A DNA stretch of 64,000 bases from an uncultured Lachnospiraceae bacterium (lineage in GTDB: Bacteria > Bacillota > Clostridia > Lachnospirales > Lachnospiraceae). The DNA lies in the NCBI GenBank assembly GCA_910584945.1, contig CAJUDY010000008.1:1-64000 (forward strand). Reading direction: 5' to 3'. A program made the position numbers and the translations under genes. Below, piece by piece: positions 52,642-61,475 of this stretch. How positions within the stretch are numbered: the first letter of the stretch is position 1; every line of letters begins with the position of its first letter. Below the pieces are notes generated by a model that saw only the letters and a list, made by a program, of their open reading frames with translations, was not told the DNA's origin and made no database searches.

Positions 52642-52670
52642 CGTAAAAAGTATCAGGAGGCATACAAAAA

Positions 52671-53894
52671 ATGGGATTGAATAAAAAATCAGTCGACGAT
52701 ATCAACGTAAAAGGCAAACGCGTATTGGTAAGATGCGACTTTAACGTTCCTTTAAAGGAAGGAAAAATCACAGACGAGACAAGGATCAAGGCAGCGCTTC
52801 CCACGATCCAGAAGCTTATTAATGACGGAGGAAAAGTTATTCTCTGCTCTCATCTTGGAAAAGTAAAGAACGGCCCCAACGAGGGAGAATCCCTGGCGCC
52901 GGTTGCCGAGAGACTTTCCGAGAAGCTTGGCAAGCCGGTGAACTTCGTGGCGGACTACAATGTGACCGGCGAGGCGGCGACGAAGGCAGTGGCAGACATG
53001 AACGAGGGCGACGTGGTGCTTCTTCAGAATACACGTTTCCGCGGCAAGGAGGAGACCAAGAACGGCGAGGCATTCTCCAAGGAACTGGCAGACCTCTGTG
53101 ACGTCTATGTATGCGATGCGTTCGGTTCCTCCCACAGAGCTCATGCGTCCGTGGCAGGCGTGACGGATGTGGTGCGCGCAAAGGGCGGCGAGTGCGCGGT
53201 CGGTTATCTGATGCAGAAGGAGATTGATTTCCTGGGCAATGCAGTGGAGAACCCGGTAAGACCTTTCGTGGCAATCTTAGGCGGCGCGAAGGTGGCGGAC
53301 AAGCTGAATGTGATCGCCAACCTTCTGGAGAAGTGCGATACCCTGATCATCGGCGGCGGCATGGCTTATACATTCCTGAAAGCAAAGGGGTATGAGATCG
53401 GAACCTCTCTGGTGGATGAAGAGAAGCTTGACTACTGCAAAGAGATGATGGACAAAGCGGAGAAGCTCGGCAAGAAGCTTCTGCTTCCGGTGGATACCAC
53501 CATTGCTTCCGCGTTCCCGAATCCCATTGACGCTGAGATTGAGGTTTCCGTGGTGAATGCGGACGCCATCCCGGCAGATAAGATGGGTCTGGACATCGGA
53601 ACAAAAACGGCAGAGATGTACGCGGACGCTGTGAAGTCTGCAAAGACCGTCGTATGGAACGGACCGATGGGCGTATTCGAGAATCCGATTCTGGCAAAGG
53701 GAACGATCGCGGTGGCGAAATCCCTGGCGGAGACCGACGCGACGACCATCATCGGCGGCGGCGATTCGGCAGCGGCAGTGAATCAGCTGGGCTTTGCGGA
53801 TAAGATGAGCCATATTTCCACGGGCGGCGGCGCTTCTCTGGAGTTCCTGGAGGGCAAAGAGCTGCCGGGTGTGGCTGCGGCGGACGATAAATGA
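52671..53894 (+). CDS. pgk: Phosphoglycerate kinase
   Basis: 407 residues. Typical motifs are [13 protein letters not shown] at the N-terminus, [42 protein letters not shown] and the C-terminal [13 protein letters not shown]. It makes ATP from 1,3-bisphosphoglycerate. Ribosome site CAGGAGG. tpiA follows after 57 bp. Confidence 0.98.
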   Translation: MGLNKKSVDDINVKGKRVLVRCDFNVPLKEGKITDETRIKAALPTIQKLINDGGKVILCSHLGKVKNGPNEGESLAPVAERLSEKLGKPVNFVADYNVTGEAATKAVADMNEGDVVLLQNTRFRGKEETKNGEAFSKELADLCDVYVCDAFGSSHRAHASVAGVTDVVRAKGGECAVGYLMQKEIDFLGNAVENPVRPFVAILGGAKVADKLNVIANLLEKCDTLIIGGGMAYTFLKAKGYEIGTSLVDEEKLDYCKEMMDKAEKLGKKLLLPVDTTIASAFPNPIDAEIEVSVVNADAIPADKMGLDIGTKTAEMYADAVKSAKTVVWNGPMGVFENPILAKGTIAVAKSLAETDATTIIGGGDSAAAVNQLGFADKMSHISTGGGASLEFLEGKELPGVAAADDK

Positions 53895-53951
53895 GAATCA
53901 TTGAGCCGGTAGGCGAAATGGATAGAAGAAAATGTAAGGAGATGGATGAAG

Positions 53952-54701
53952 ATGGCAAGAAGAAAGATTATTGCAGGTAACTGGAAGATGAATATGACTC
54001 CTACGGAGGCAGTGGAGCTGATCAATACGCTGAAGCCGCTGGTGGCGACGGAGGATGCGGATGTGGTATTCTGTGTACCGGCCATTGACATTATTCCGGC
54101 GATGGAGGCTGCGAAGGGGTCCAATATTCAGATCGGCGCGGAGAATATGTACTTTGAGGAGAAGGGCGCTTACACAGGCGAGATCTCTCCGGCGATGCTG
54201 ACGGATGCAGGCGTGAAATACGTGGTGCTTGGACACTCCGAGAGAAGAGAGTACTTTGCGGAGACCAGCGAGACTGTGAACAAGAAGATGCTTAAAGCTT
54301 TCGAGCACGGCATCACCCCGATCATGTGCTGCGGCGAGACGCTGACCCAGAGAGAGCAGGGCGTGACCATGGACTTTATCCGTCAGCAGGTGAAGGTGGG
54401 CTTCCTTGGAGTGACTGCGGAGCAGGCGGCGACGGCAGTGATCGCCTATGAGCCGATCTGGGCCATCGGTACCGGAAAGACCGCTACGACTGAGCAGGCG
54501 CAGGAAGTCTGCAAGGGCATCCGCGAGTGCATCGCTGAGATTTACGATCAGGCAACCGCGGACAAGATCCGTATCCAGTACGGCGGGTCTGTGAATGCGG
54601 CGACGGCTCCGGAGCTTTTCGCACAGCCGGATATCGACGGCGGCCTGGTAGGCGGCGCGGCGCTGAAACCGGATTTTGGAAAGATCGTGAACTGGAAATA
54701 A
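53952..54701 (+). CDS. tpiA: Triosephosphate isomerase
   Basis: 249 residues. [11 protein letters not shown] begins the barrel, the catalytic His is in [11 protein letters not shown], the catalytic Glu in [14 protein letters not shown] (loop 6), and [13 protein letters not shown] closes the phosphate site. ATG 53952 is at better distance from AAGGAG (53936-53941) than ATG 53946. Probably co-transcribed with pgk; terminator after it. Confidence 0.98.
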   Translation: MARRKIIAGNWKMNMTPTEAVELINTLKPLVATEDADVVFCVPAIDIIPAMEAAKGSNIQIGAENMYFEEKGAYTGEISPAMLTDAGVKYVVLGHSERREYFAETSETVNKKMLKAFEHGITPIMCCGETLTQREQGVTMDFIRQQVKVGFLGVTAEQAATAVIAYEPIWAIGTGKTATTEQAQEVCKGIRECIAEIYDQATADKIRIQYGGSVNAATAPELFAQPDIDGGLVGGAALKPDFGKIVNWK

Positions 54702-54737
54702 GCGGGGACTGATCTCAAAGCAAGCAGGAAAAAGAAG

Positions 54738-54780
54738 CACTGGATAAGAGGAAAATCTTCTTATCCAGTGTTTATCGTTT
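54738..54780 (+). terminator. Intrinsic terminator after tpiA
   Basis: CACTGGATAAGA pairs with TCTTATCCAGTG (54738-54749 with 54759-54770), followed by TTTATCGTTT. Confidence 0.8.
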
Positions 54781-54835
54781 GGGATGTGGCAGAGGAAACC
54801 ACGTATCATAGTATGAGAAAGTGTGAGGAATCGTT

Positions 54836-55894
54836 ATGAAAAACAGAAAGGTGATGACTGTTCTTGCAGCATTTGGGGTAATGGTATTATCGGCAGGGTG
54901 TTCCGGGAAGACGCCTGCGGCGGCAGAGAGTCAGGAGAGCCAGACGGAGACGCAGGAGGAGACAGAGCCGGCAGAGGAAGAAGAGGAGGCTCCCACAGCT
55001 TTGACCGAAGAAGAAGAACAGGATCTTTATAATCTTTATATCAAAGTAAACAATTCGATACTGGGCAGCGTGGACAGTTCTCTTGGCAGATATTTCAGCT
55101 ATATTGAATATCAGGAAGAGTTTGTGAAGCCGGACGGTTATTATGATTGCTATTCCATATCGGAATATGATTTTGAGAGCCTAAAGGAGGCCGACGAGCT
55201 GGTGGCCAAGAAGCCGGAGAAAGATGAACTGGATGAGGCTTATCTGGCTTTGAGTCCGGTGCTGCAGGAGCTGGGCACGGTATTGAATGAAGTGGACGCG
55301 TATACCGAGGAAGAGTCCTATACGGAGGACGACTATGCAAAAGGCGCGGAGCTGCACGCCGAGATCTGGAAGAACTGTGAGACTTACGAGAATGCCAGCA
55401 TGGGGTTTGTGGCGGTATTGAATGAGGTTGCGGCTGAGCAGCGGGCAGCGGATATGGAGAAGATGAAAGAAGAAGGGTATGAGGTTACCTACGCGTTCGT
55501 CAAGCTGATTAGCACCGCCCAGGAGATCCAGACGGCGGTCTATGAGCAGGGAATCGAAGACGACTCCATGATGCTGGAACTGGATACCGAAGCGCTGCAG
55601 CCTCTCTATGACCAGTATATGGAAGAATCGGAAGCCGTATTAGGATATCTGGGAAACGAGGAGGCCCTGAGGAATGAAGGCTACCCCACCCAGTCGGCGT
55701 ACTATATGACCTTTAAAGAGGCGGTGGAAAACTCCGTGGAGGAGTTAAAAGAGATTTTCCGTAAAGTGGCGGAGCAGGAGCCCCCGAAGGATTTCAGCAT
55801 CGCCAATGCGTTTATGGTAGACGGTTCCATCAGCGGTTTCAACAGCAAAGTATCGGCCATGGTCAGCGGCTACAACCAGATGATCAACTACTAA
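54836..55894 (+). CDS. DUF3829-like lipoprotein
   Basis: 352 residues. A signal peptide with lipobox LSAGC is followed by a Ser/Thr/Glu-rich acidic linker (residues 24-55, including EEEEEAPT) and a largely helical mature domain (LYNLYIKVNNSILGSVDSSLGRY onward). The arrangement fits the DUF3829 family of lipoproteins with unknown function. It stands alone between the tpiA terminator and the gpmI promoter. Confidence 0.75.
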   Translation: MKNRKVMTVLAAFGVMVLSAGCSGKTPAAAESQESQTETQEETEPAEEEEEAPTALTEEEEQDLYNLYIKVNNSILGSVDSSLGRYFSYIEYQEEFVKPDGYYDCYSISEYDFESLKEADELVAKKPEKDELDEAYLALSPVLQELGTVLNEVDAYTEEESYTEDDYAKGAELHAEIWKNCETYENASMGFVAVLNEVAAEQRAADMEKMKEEGYEVTYAFVKLISTAQEIQTAVYEQGIEDDSMMLELDTEALQPLYDQYMEESEAVLGYLGNEEALRNEGYPTQSAYYMTFKEAVENSVEELKEIFRKVAEQEPPKDFSIANAFMVDGSISGFNSKVSAMVSGYNQMINY

Positions 55895-55927
55895 CTATGA
55901 AAAAAGTCTGAAAAACGCTCCCGTCGC

Positions 55928-55956
55928 TTGCATGTTTTGGGCGGTTCGTGTAGAAT
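55928..55956 (+). promoter_or_regulatory. Sigma-A promoter of gpmI
   Basis: TTGCAT (55928-55933), 17-bp spacer, TAGAAT (55951-55956), 34 bp before the start. Confidence 0.7.
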
Positions 55957-55990
55957 AAAAAACTGAGAGTTAGAAAAAGGAGACGAAGAA

Positions 55991-57529
55991 ATGAGTAAAA
56001 ACCCAACGGTGTTGATGATTTTAGATGGATATGGACTGAACGACAAGACCGAGGCGAACGCAGTGGCGGAGGCGAAGACTCCGGTGATGGATCGGCTGAT
56101 GGCAGAGTGCCCCTTTGTGAAAGGGTATGCCAGCGGACTTGCCGTGGGACTTCCGGATGGTCAGATGGGTAATTCCGAGGTGGGTCATTTGAATATGGGC
56201 GCCGGACGGATCGTCTATCAGGAACTGACCAGGATTACCAAAGAGATCGAGGAAGGAACCTTTTTTGAGAATGAGGCGCTTCTGGCTGCAGTGGAAAACG
56301 CGAAAAAGAACCAGTCTTCCCTGCACCTTTACGGCCTTTTGTCCGACGGCGGCGTACACAGCCACAACACGCATCTTTACGGACTTCTGGAGCTGGCGAA
56401 GCGCCATGGGCTGGAGAAGGTGTACGTACACTGTTTTCTGGACGGCCGTGACACACCGCCCGCGTCAGGAAAAGGCTATATCAAGGAACTTAGAGACAAG
56501 ATGAAAGAGATCGGGGTCGGAGAGGTGGCAACCGTTATGGGACGTTACTACGTCATGGACCGGGATAACCGCTGGGAGCGGGTAGAACTTGCCTACCGGG
56601 CGCTGACCAAAGGCGAGGGCAATCAGAAAGACTGTCCGATCTGCGGGGTAAATGATTCCTATAAGGAAGAGGTTTTTGACGAGTTTGTAAAACCCATCGT
56701 TGTCATGAAGGACGGGAAGCCGCTCACGACGATTCAGGACAAGGATTCGATCATTTTCTTTAACTTCCGTCCGGACCGGGCAAGAGAGATCACCAGAGCC
56801 TTCTGCTGCGATGAGTTTACCGGTTTTGAGCGGGACAAAAAGCTGGATCTGACCTACGTATGCTTTACAGAATACGACGTGACCATTCCGAACAAATTGA
56901 TCGCGTTCCATAAGGTGGAACTTCACAATACCTTCGGCGAGTATCTGGCTGCCTGCGGCAAGACCCAGGCGAGAATTGCGGAGACCGAGAAGTACGCTCA
57001 TGTGACCTTCTTCTTCAACGGCGGCGTGGAAGAGCCGAATAAGGGCGAGGACCGCATTCTGGTCAAATCCCCGAAGGTGGCGACCTATGACCTGCAGCCG
57101 GAGATGAGCGCTTACGGCGTGTGCGACAAGCTCTGCGAGGCGATCAAGTCCGGCAAATACGATGTGATCATCATCAACTTCGCGAACCCGGATATGGTGG
57201 GACATACCGGCGTGGAGCAGGCGGCCGTCAAGGCAGTGGAGGCTGTGGATGAGTGTGTCGGGAAAGCGGTGGAGGCATTAAAGTCCGTAGACGGACAAAT
57301 GTTCATCTGCGCGGACCATGGAAATGCAGAGCAGTTAAAGGATTATGAGACCGGAGCGCCCTTCACGGCGCATACGACCAATCCGGTGCCCTTTATTCTG
57401 GTCAATGCAGATCCGGCGTACAGGCTGCGGGAAGGCGGATGCCTGGCGGATATTATACCGACGCTTTTGGAACTGATGGAGATGGAACAGCCGACGGAGA
57501 TGACAGGAAAGTCTCTGTTGGTAAAATAA
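55991..57529 (+). CDS. gpmI: 2,3-bisphosphoglycerate-independent phosphoglycerate mutase
   Basis: 512 residues, alkaline-phosphatase superfamily. VLMILDGYGLN holds the first metal Asp, LPDGQMGNSEVGH the catalytic Ser (GNSEVGH), then FLDGRDTPP, FFNFRPDRAREITRAF, NFANPDMVGHTG and CADHGNAEQ. It is Mn-dependent and interconverts 3- and 2-phosphoglycerate. AAAAGGAGACGA precedes the ATG. The next gene starts 23 bp after. Confidence 0.98.
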   Translation: MSKNPTVLMILDGYGLNDKTEANAVAEAKTPVMDRLMAECPFVKGYASGLAVGLPDGQMGNSEVGHLNMGAGRIVYQELTRITKEIEEGTFFENEALLAAVENAKKNQSSLHLYGLLSDGGVHSHNTHLYGLLELAKRHGLEKVYVHCFLDGRDTPPASGKGYIKELRDKMKEIGVGEVATVMGRYYVMDRDNRWERVELAYRALTKGEGNQKDCPICGVNDSYKEEVFDEFVKPIVVMKDGKPLTTIQDKDSIIFFNFRPDRAREITRAFCCDEFTGFERDKKLDLTYVCFTEYDVTIPNKLIAFHKVELHNTFGEYLAACGKTQARIAETEKYAHVTFFFNGGVEEPNKGEDRILVKSPKVATYDLQPEMSAYGVCDKLCEAIKSGKYDVIIINFANPDMVGHTGVEQAAVKAVEAVDECVGKAVEALKSVDGQMFICADHGNAEQLKDYETGAPFTAHTTNPVPFILVNADPAYRLREGGCLADIIPTLLELMEMEQPTEMTGKSLLVK

Positions 57530-57552
57530 ACGCGTTCAGGTAAGGAGTTTAT

Positions 57553-58887
57553 ATGGTACTTGAGATGAGACGCGCTCTGGAGGAGCTGAAAAGCGGCGAC
57601 AGCCAGGGCTACAGAACACTATTCAATGCGACCTACGAGGAAGCTTATATCCGAAGCCTTCTGATTATTCGGAAGGAAGAACAGATGACGGACTTTATGA
57701 GAGATCTCTTCCGGGATCTGTTCACAGCGCCGGATGAGGCGGAAGATGCAAAAGACCTGGAGAAATGGTTCCTCGAAAAGTTTTATCAGAGACTGCGTAA
57801 GCATTATCACAGACTTCTGGAAAAGCAGGAGAAGACCACTTCCGTATCCGAGGGGGCAAAGACGCTTTCCGGGATTCCGGGTGCATTTCCGCTGCTTCAC
57901 AGAATTATGCTGGTGATGGCGTTCAAGGATGACTTTACAGCGGGAGAGATCTCTGCCATCTTCGGTCTGGGAGAAGAGAAGATCCAGGCGGAGCTGAACA
58001 AGCTGGAGAAGGCGCTGCCGTCTCTGGTCAAAGATCAGCCGGAGAATCAGTCCGCTTATCTGGCCAACTGGAAGGTATTGCTTCTGGGAGCATCCAAAGA
58101 AATGATTCACGCTGGTAACGACGGTTGGGTGGAGACGTTGTACAAAGACGCCGCGGCCGCTGCGGGAGTTGTGGAGAACACCGCCGCGAAACAAAGCGAA
58201 GACTTTGATTACTTTGTGGCAGATCCGGAGCCGGAACCGGAGCCTGTGAAGCCGAAGAAGAAGCCGGTTCCTGTGGTGGAAGAAGAACCGGAGGAGGACG
58301 ACGAGGAGTACGACGACGAGGACGAAGAGCCGGACGATGACGACGAATATGAGGATGACGACGAGGATGACGATGACGACCGTTACGACTGGGATATGGA
58401 AGATGATGGAAAGCGAATGGTGATCCTTGGAGTCGTGCTGGCTCTGATCATCGTGGCGGTGATCGGACTGGTGGCCTTTCGGATCTTCGGAAAAGGAGAC
58501 AAGGAAGAGGACAGTAAGGACCCGGTGCAGACCGAACAGGAGGCGGAGGAAGACGGCGACAAGCTGATTGTAAAGGGCGGAGAGGATGACTTCGGCGAAG
58601 AGGAACCGGAGGAGCCGGTCGAAGAGCCCGTGGAAGCGCCGGAGGAAGAACCCACCGAGGCGCCGGAAGAAGAGGAGCCTCAGACGACGGTTATGAAAGT
58701 GAAGCCGGATTCCATGAGAGTCCGCAGCGAGCCCAATACCAACTGCGAGGTGGTGACTTCTGTGAAGTCGGGAGACCGGCTGGAGGTGATCGGAGAGGCT
58801 AATGAGGACGGCTGGGTACAGGTCCGCTGCATTGACCAGGACGGCAAAGAAGGCTATGCAAAGATAGAGAATCTGGCGTCTGAATAA
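57553..58887 (+). CDS. Sigma-factor-like / transmembrane / SH3b fusion protein
   Basis: 444 residues; ATG 57553 with TAAGGAG. Residues 4-95 resemble region 2 of ECF sigma factors (LEELKSGDSQGYRTLFNATY; later MTDFMRDLFRDLFTA and DLEKWFLEKFYQRLRKHYHR). Residues 112-157 resemble region 4 (PLLHRIMLVMAFKDDFTAGE, then ISAIFGLGEEKIQAELNKLE). A very acidic linker with long Asp/Glu runs covers about 243-286, one membrane helix follows (289-312), then an acidic/proline stalk and a C-terminal SH3b domain (about 380-444, MRVRSEPNTNCEVVTSVKSGD). With the N-terminus inside, SH3b would face the cell wall. The sigma match is my reading of the pattern, not a search result. Encoded between gpmI and eno. Confidence 0.75.
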   Translation: MVLEMRRALEELKSGDSQGYRTLFNATYEEAYIRSLLIIRKEEQMTDFMRDLFRDLFTAPDEAEDAKDLEKWFLEKFYQRLRKHYHRLLEKQEKTTSVSEGAKTLSGIPGAFPLLHRIMLVMAFKDDFTAGEISAIFGLGEEKIQAELNKLEKALPSLVKDQPENQSAYLANWKVLLLGASKEMIHAGNDGWVETLYKDAAAAAGVVENTAAKQSEDFDYFVADPEPEPEPVKPKKKPVPVVEEEPEEDDEEYDDEDEEPDDDDEYEDDDEDDDDDRYDWDMEDDGKRMVILGVVLALIIVAVIGLVAFRIFGKGDKEEDSKDPVQTEQEAEEDGDKLIVKGGEDDFGEEEPEEPVEEPVEAPEEEPTEAPEEEEPQTTVMKVKPDSMRVRSEPNTNCEVVTSVKSGDRLEVIGEANEDGWVQVRCIDQDGKEGYAKIENLASE

Positions 58888-58893
58888 GACGGG

Positions 58894-58938
58894 AAGAACC
58901 TGCTCATACTAACAAAAATGTATGAGGAGGTTCTTTTG
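58894..58938 (+). terminator. Hairpin with T-run that covers the eno ribosome binding site
   Basis: 58894-58909 pairs with 58920-58935 over 15 of 16 positions (arms AAGAACCT-G-CTCATAC and GTATGAG-G-AGGTTCTT), followed by TTGTT. The eno Shine-Dalgarno GAGGAGG (58924-58930) lies in the right arm. It can act both as terminator of the preceding gene and as a block on eno translation. Confidence 0.75.
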
Positions 58939-58940
58939 TT

Positions 58941-60245
58941 ATGAATCAATATCTGCCGATTACCTATATTTATGGGAGAGAAATCCTGGATTCCAGAGGC
59001 AATCCGACGGTGGAGGCGGAGGTGCTCTTAGACGGTGTGCATCAGGCCAGGGCGTCGGTTCCCAGCGGCGCGTCCACCGGACGCTTTGAAGCGGTGGAGC
59101 TCCGGGACGGCCAGGAGCGGTACCTGGGACTGGGGGTGGAGAAGGCGGTGACCAATGTGAATACCAAGATTGCCAATGTGCTGCTGGGAGAAAATGCGCT
59201 GAATCAGGGCTATATCGACCATCTTCTGATTGATGCGGACGGTACAGAGAACAAATCCAACCTGGGGGCCAACGCGATTCTCGCCGTCTCCATGGCGGTA
59301 GCCAAGGCGTCCGCGAGAGCGCTTGGAATTCCGGTCTATCAGTATCTGGGAGGCATCCGGACGGACACCATGCCGGTTCCCATGATGAACATTTTAAATG
59401 GAGGAAGACATTCTAAAAATGCTCTGGACTTTCAGGAATTTATGATCATGCCGGTGGGTGCGGAAAGTTTCCGGGAAGGCCTGCGCATGGGTGTGGAGGT
59501 TTACCATAAGCTGAAACTGATCCTCAGTAAAGAGGGACTCATCACAGCCGTGGGAGACGAAGGCGGATTTGCACCGGATATTCAGGACGCCAAAGAGGTG
59601 TTTTTATATCTGAAAGAAGCGGTGGAAGAGGCAGGATACGAGCCGGGAGAGGACTTTGTATTTGCCATGGACGCGGCGGCCAGCGAATTGTACCACGAGA
59701 AAACCAGCCGGTATGATTTTCCGGGAGAGGCACGGATGACCGGACATAAGGTCAGCCGTACGTCCGAGGAACTGATTGATTACTATGAGGAGCTGATCTC
59801 CATGTATCCGCTGGTGTCCATCGAGGACGGTCTGGCGGAGGACGACTGGGACGGATGGCAGCAGATGACCAGGCAGATCGGAGGCAGAGTCCAGCTGGTG
59901 GGAGACGATTTGTTCGTGACCAACACAAGGAGGCTTTCCTGCGGGATCAAACTGGAAGCGGCCAACGCCATCCTGATCAAAGTCAATCAGATCGGTACGC
60001 TGACCGAAGCCTTTGACGCGATTCATATGGCCCATCAGGCAGGGTATCGGACCATCATCTCCCACCGAAGCGGAGAGACCTGCGAGGATATCATTGCGGA
60101 TATCGCCGTGGCGAGCGGCGCCGGTCAGATCAAGACCGGAGCTCCCTGCCGAAGCGAGCGGACCGAGAAGTACAACCAGCTTTTGCGGATCGAAGAAGAA
60201 CTGCAGGGCCTGGCGTCCTACCGGAATCCCTTCGAACACGAATAA
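58941..60245 (+). CDS. eno: Enolase
   Basis: 434 residues. Enolase motifs are [34 protein letters not shown] (mobile loop), [10 protein letters not shown] with the catalytic Glu, [14 protein letters not shown] (metal), GDDLFVTN (metal), [14 protein letters not shown] (catalytic Lys) and SHRSGET. It converts 2-phosphoglycerate to PEP. Some normally strict stretches differ: [20 protein letters not shown] instead of NILNGGAHADN-type sequence, and [14 protein letters not shown] instead of SHRSGETED. All catalytic residues I can identify are kept, so activity is expected. Confidence 0.96.
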   Translation: MNQYLPITYIYGREILDSRGNPTVEAEVLLDGVHQARASVPSGASTGRFEAVELRDGQERYLGLGVEKAVTNVNTKIANVLLGENALNQGYIDHLLIDADGTENKSNLGANAILAVSMAVAKASARALGIPVYQYLGGIRTDTMPVPMMNILNGGRHSKNALDFQEFMIMPVGAESFREGLRMGVEVYHKLKLILSKEGLITAVGDEGGFAPDIQDAKEVFLYLKEAVEEAGYEPGEDFVFAMDAAASELYHEKTSRYDFPGEARMTGHKVSRTSEELIDYYEELISMYPLVSIEDGLAEDDWDGWQQMTRQIGGRVQLVGDDLFVTNTRRLSCGIKLEAANAILIKVNQIGTLTEAFDAIHMAHQAGYRTIISHRSGETCEDIIADIAVASGAGQIKTGAPCRSERTEKYNQLLRIEEELQGLASYRNPFEHE

Positions 60246-60250
60246 AACAC

Positions 60251-60279
60251 TTGACAGCCCCCAAGAAGCCTTCTATAAT
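60251..60279 (+). promoter_or_regulatory. Perfect consensus sigma-A promoter driving the riboswitch
   Basis: TTGACA (60251-60256), exactly 17-bp spacer, TATAAT (60274-60279). It begins 6 bp after the eno stop codon. Confidence 0.9.
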
Positions 60280-60297
60280 AAAAATGTGCAGAGAGTG

Positions 60298-60474
60298 CTG
60301 TGTCAAGTGCGTGCCCGTCGGGGCGCGAAAAGGGAATCAGGTGCGAATCCTGAACGATCCGGTCACTGTATTCGGAGAGTCTGTCTTCAAGATCCCATTG
60401 CATAACCCGCGTATACGTGTGAGAAGGGGAGGACGGACGTCAGATCCGTAAGCCAGGAAACCTGCTTGACATAT
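60298..60474 (+). ncRNA. Cobalamin (B12) riboswitch aptamer
   Basis: Conserved segments of the family are present in order: AAAAGGGAATCAGGTGCGAA with TCCTGA (the core plus its short stem), CGGTCACTGTATTCGGAG, and AAGCCAGGAAACCTGC at the 3' side. The closing stem P1 is GTGTCAAG (60300-60307) with CTTGACAT (60465-60472). It should bind adenosyl- or another cobalamin and switch off the downstream transcript. Unusually, no cobalamin transport or synthesis gene follows; only a short region up to the terminator at 60705. Confidence 0.92.
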
Positions 60475-60704
60475 GAGATGAGCCCCCGTGCAGGGCTTTC
60501 CATCCGGCAGACGGGAGGAATGGCGCCTCTTGTCTTATGAAATGTCGGCTTGATGGGTTAAGGCGGCTTTTGTTGATGAAAACATGACTGCGAGGGTACG
60601 GAACAGTTATGAATCTCATGCAGAAATGCACAAAGATAAAGTCGGATGTAGATGCGTTACCTCCATCAAATAACCGCATATGAATGGCGCATTCGACAGA
60701 ATTG
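60475..60704 (+). other. Region controlled by the riboswitch; no recognisable gene
   Basis: Two small hairpins follow the aptamer: AGCCC / GGGCT (60481-60497) and GACGGGAGG / CCTCTTGTC (60510-60534, two G-U pairs), the latter hiding a GGGAGG purine block. The longest plausible reading frame is 29 residues (60584-60673), beginning MTARVRNSYESHAEMHKDK and ending CRCVTSIK, without a good ribosome site. The product may be a small RNA, a tiny peptide, or the stub of a deleted cobalamin gene. Confidence 0.5.
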
Positions 60705-60764
60705 AAATCCCCTCTGGGCGCAGGTTTCCTGAACATCCTGCTTCCCAGGGGGGATTTCTTTTTA
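60705..60764 (+). terminator. Strong terminator ending the riboswitch transcript
   Basis: A 14-bp stem (60705-60718 with 60744-60757, one G-U) with an inner GCAGG / CCTGC stem is followed by TCTTTTT. It lies at the end of the convergent kdpE-like gene and may stop transcripts from both sides. Confidence 0.85.
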
Positions 60765-61475
60765 CGCGCCGTTATCTTCCTCCGCCATCCGGTAGCCCAC
60801 GCCGATTTCTGTAAAAAGATAGATGGGCTCTGCCGGATTCGGCTCCAGCTTCCGGCGGATATTTGCCATATTGACCCGTAGGATCGTATTGTCATTTTCG
60901 GAATAGGGCCCCCAGATCTGCTCGATCAAGCGATCATAGAGCAGTACCTTTCCGCAGTTCTTCGCCAGCAGAGCCACCAGTTTGAATTCGTTCTGGGTCA
61001 GGTGAATCTCCTGGCCGTCCCGGGTAACCAGGTGCTTTTCGAAGTCAATGCACAGCCCGCCGCAGCGGTAGGGGCGGTTGGCTAAGGGGGCGTCAGTCTG
61101 CAGGCGGTTGCTGTGTCGGAGGGCGGTCCGGATGCGGGCTAAAAGCTCCGAGTTGCCGAAGGGTTTGGTGATATAATCGTCGGCTCCCTGGTCCAAAGCT
61201 TCCACCTTGTCCTCCTCCTGGATGCGGGCGGAGATGACGATGATGGGCGTACTGCTCCAGATCCGAATCTGGCGGATGATCTCCATACCGTCCATATCCG
61301 GTAAGCCTAAATCCAGAAGAATCAGGTCCGGACACTGGGAGGCCGCCTGGGACAGTCCTTCTCGGCCTTTTACGGCGGAGATGACCTGATATTTCTGGGA
61401 AGTCAGAACCGAAGCGATAAAGTTCAGGATATGTTTCTCATCCTCAATCACGAGAATCTTAATCATTTGGTTCAT
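60762..61475 (-). CDS. OmpR-family response regulator, KdpE-like
   Basis: 237 residues from ATG 61475, with AAAGGAGG upstream on the minus strand. Receiver domain: ILVIEDEKHILNF, phospho-Asp in LILLDLGLPDMDG, and DDYITKPFG. The winged-helix DNA-binding domain ends with LLYDRLIEQIWGPYSENDNTIL and RVNMANIRRKLEPN. It overlaps the kinase gene by 17 bp. KdpE normally activates the kdpFABC potassium pump; no kdp structural genes are in the window. Confidence 0.92.
   Translation of the reverse strand: MNQMIKILVIEDEKHILNFIASVLTSQKYQVISAVKGREGLSQAASQCPDLILLDLGLPDMDGMEIIRQIRIWSSTPIIVISARIQEEDKVEALDQGADDYITKPFGNSELLARIRTALRHSNRLQTDAPLANRPYRCGGLCIDFEKHLVTRDGQEIHLTQNEFKLVALLAKNCGKVLLYDRLIEQIWGPYSENDNTILRVNMANIRRKLEPNPAEPIYLFTEIGVGYRMAEEDNGA

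Noticed and set aside
60495..60540. Riboswitch-linked start codons near GGGAGG
   Set aside because: The ATG next to GGGAGG gives only a six-residue peptide, and the next ATG is too far from it, so no translation unit is claimed.
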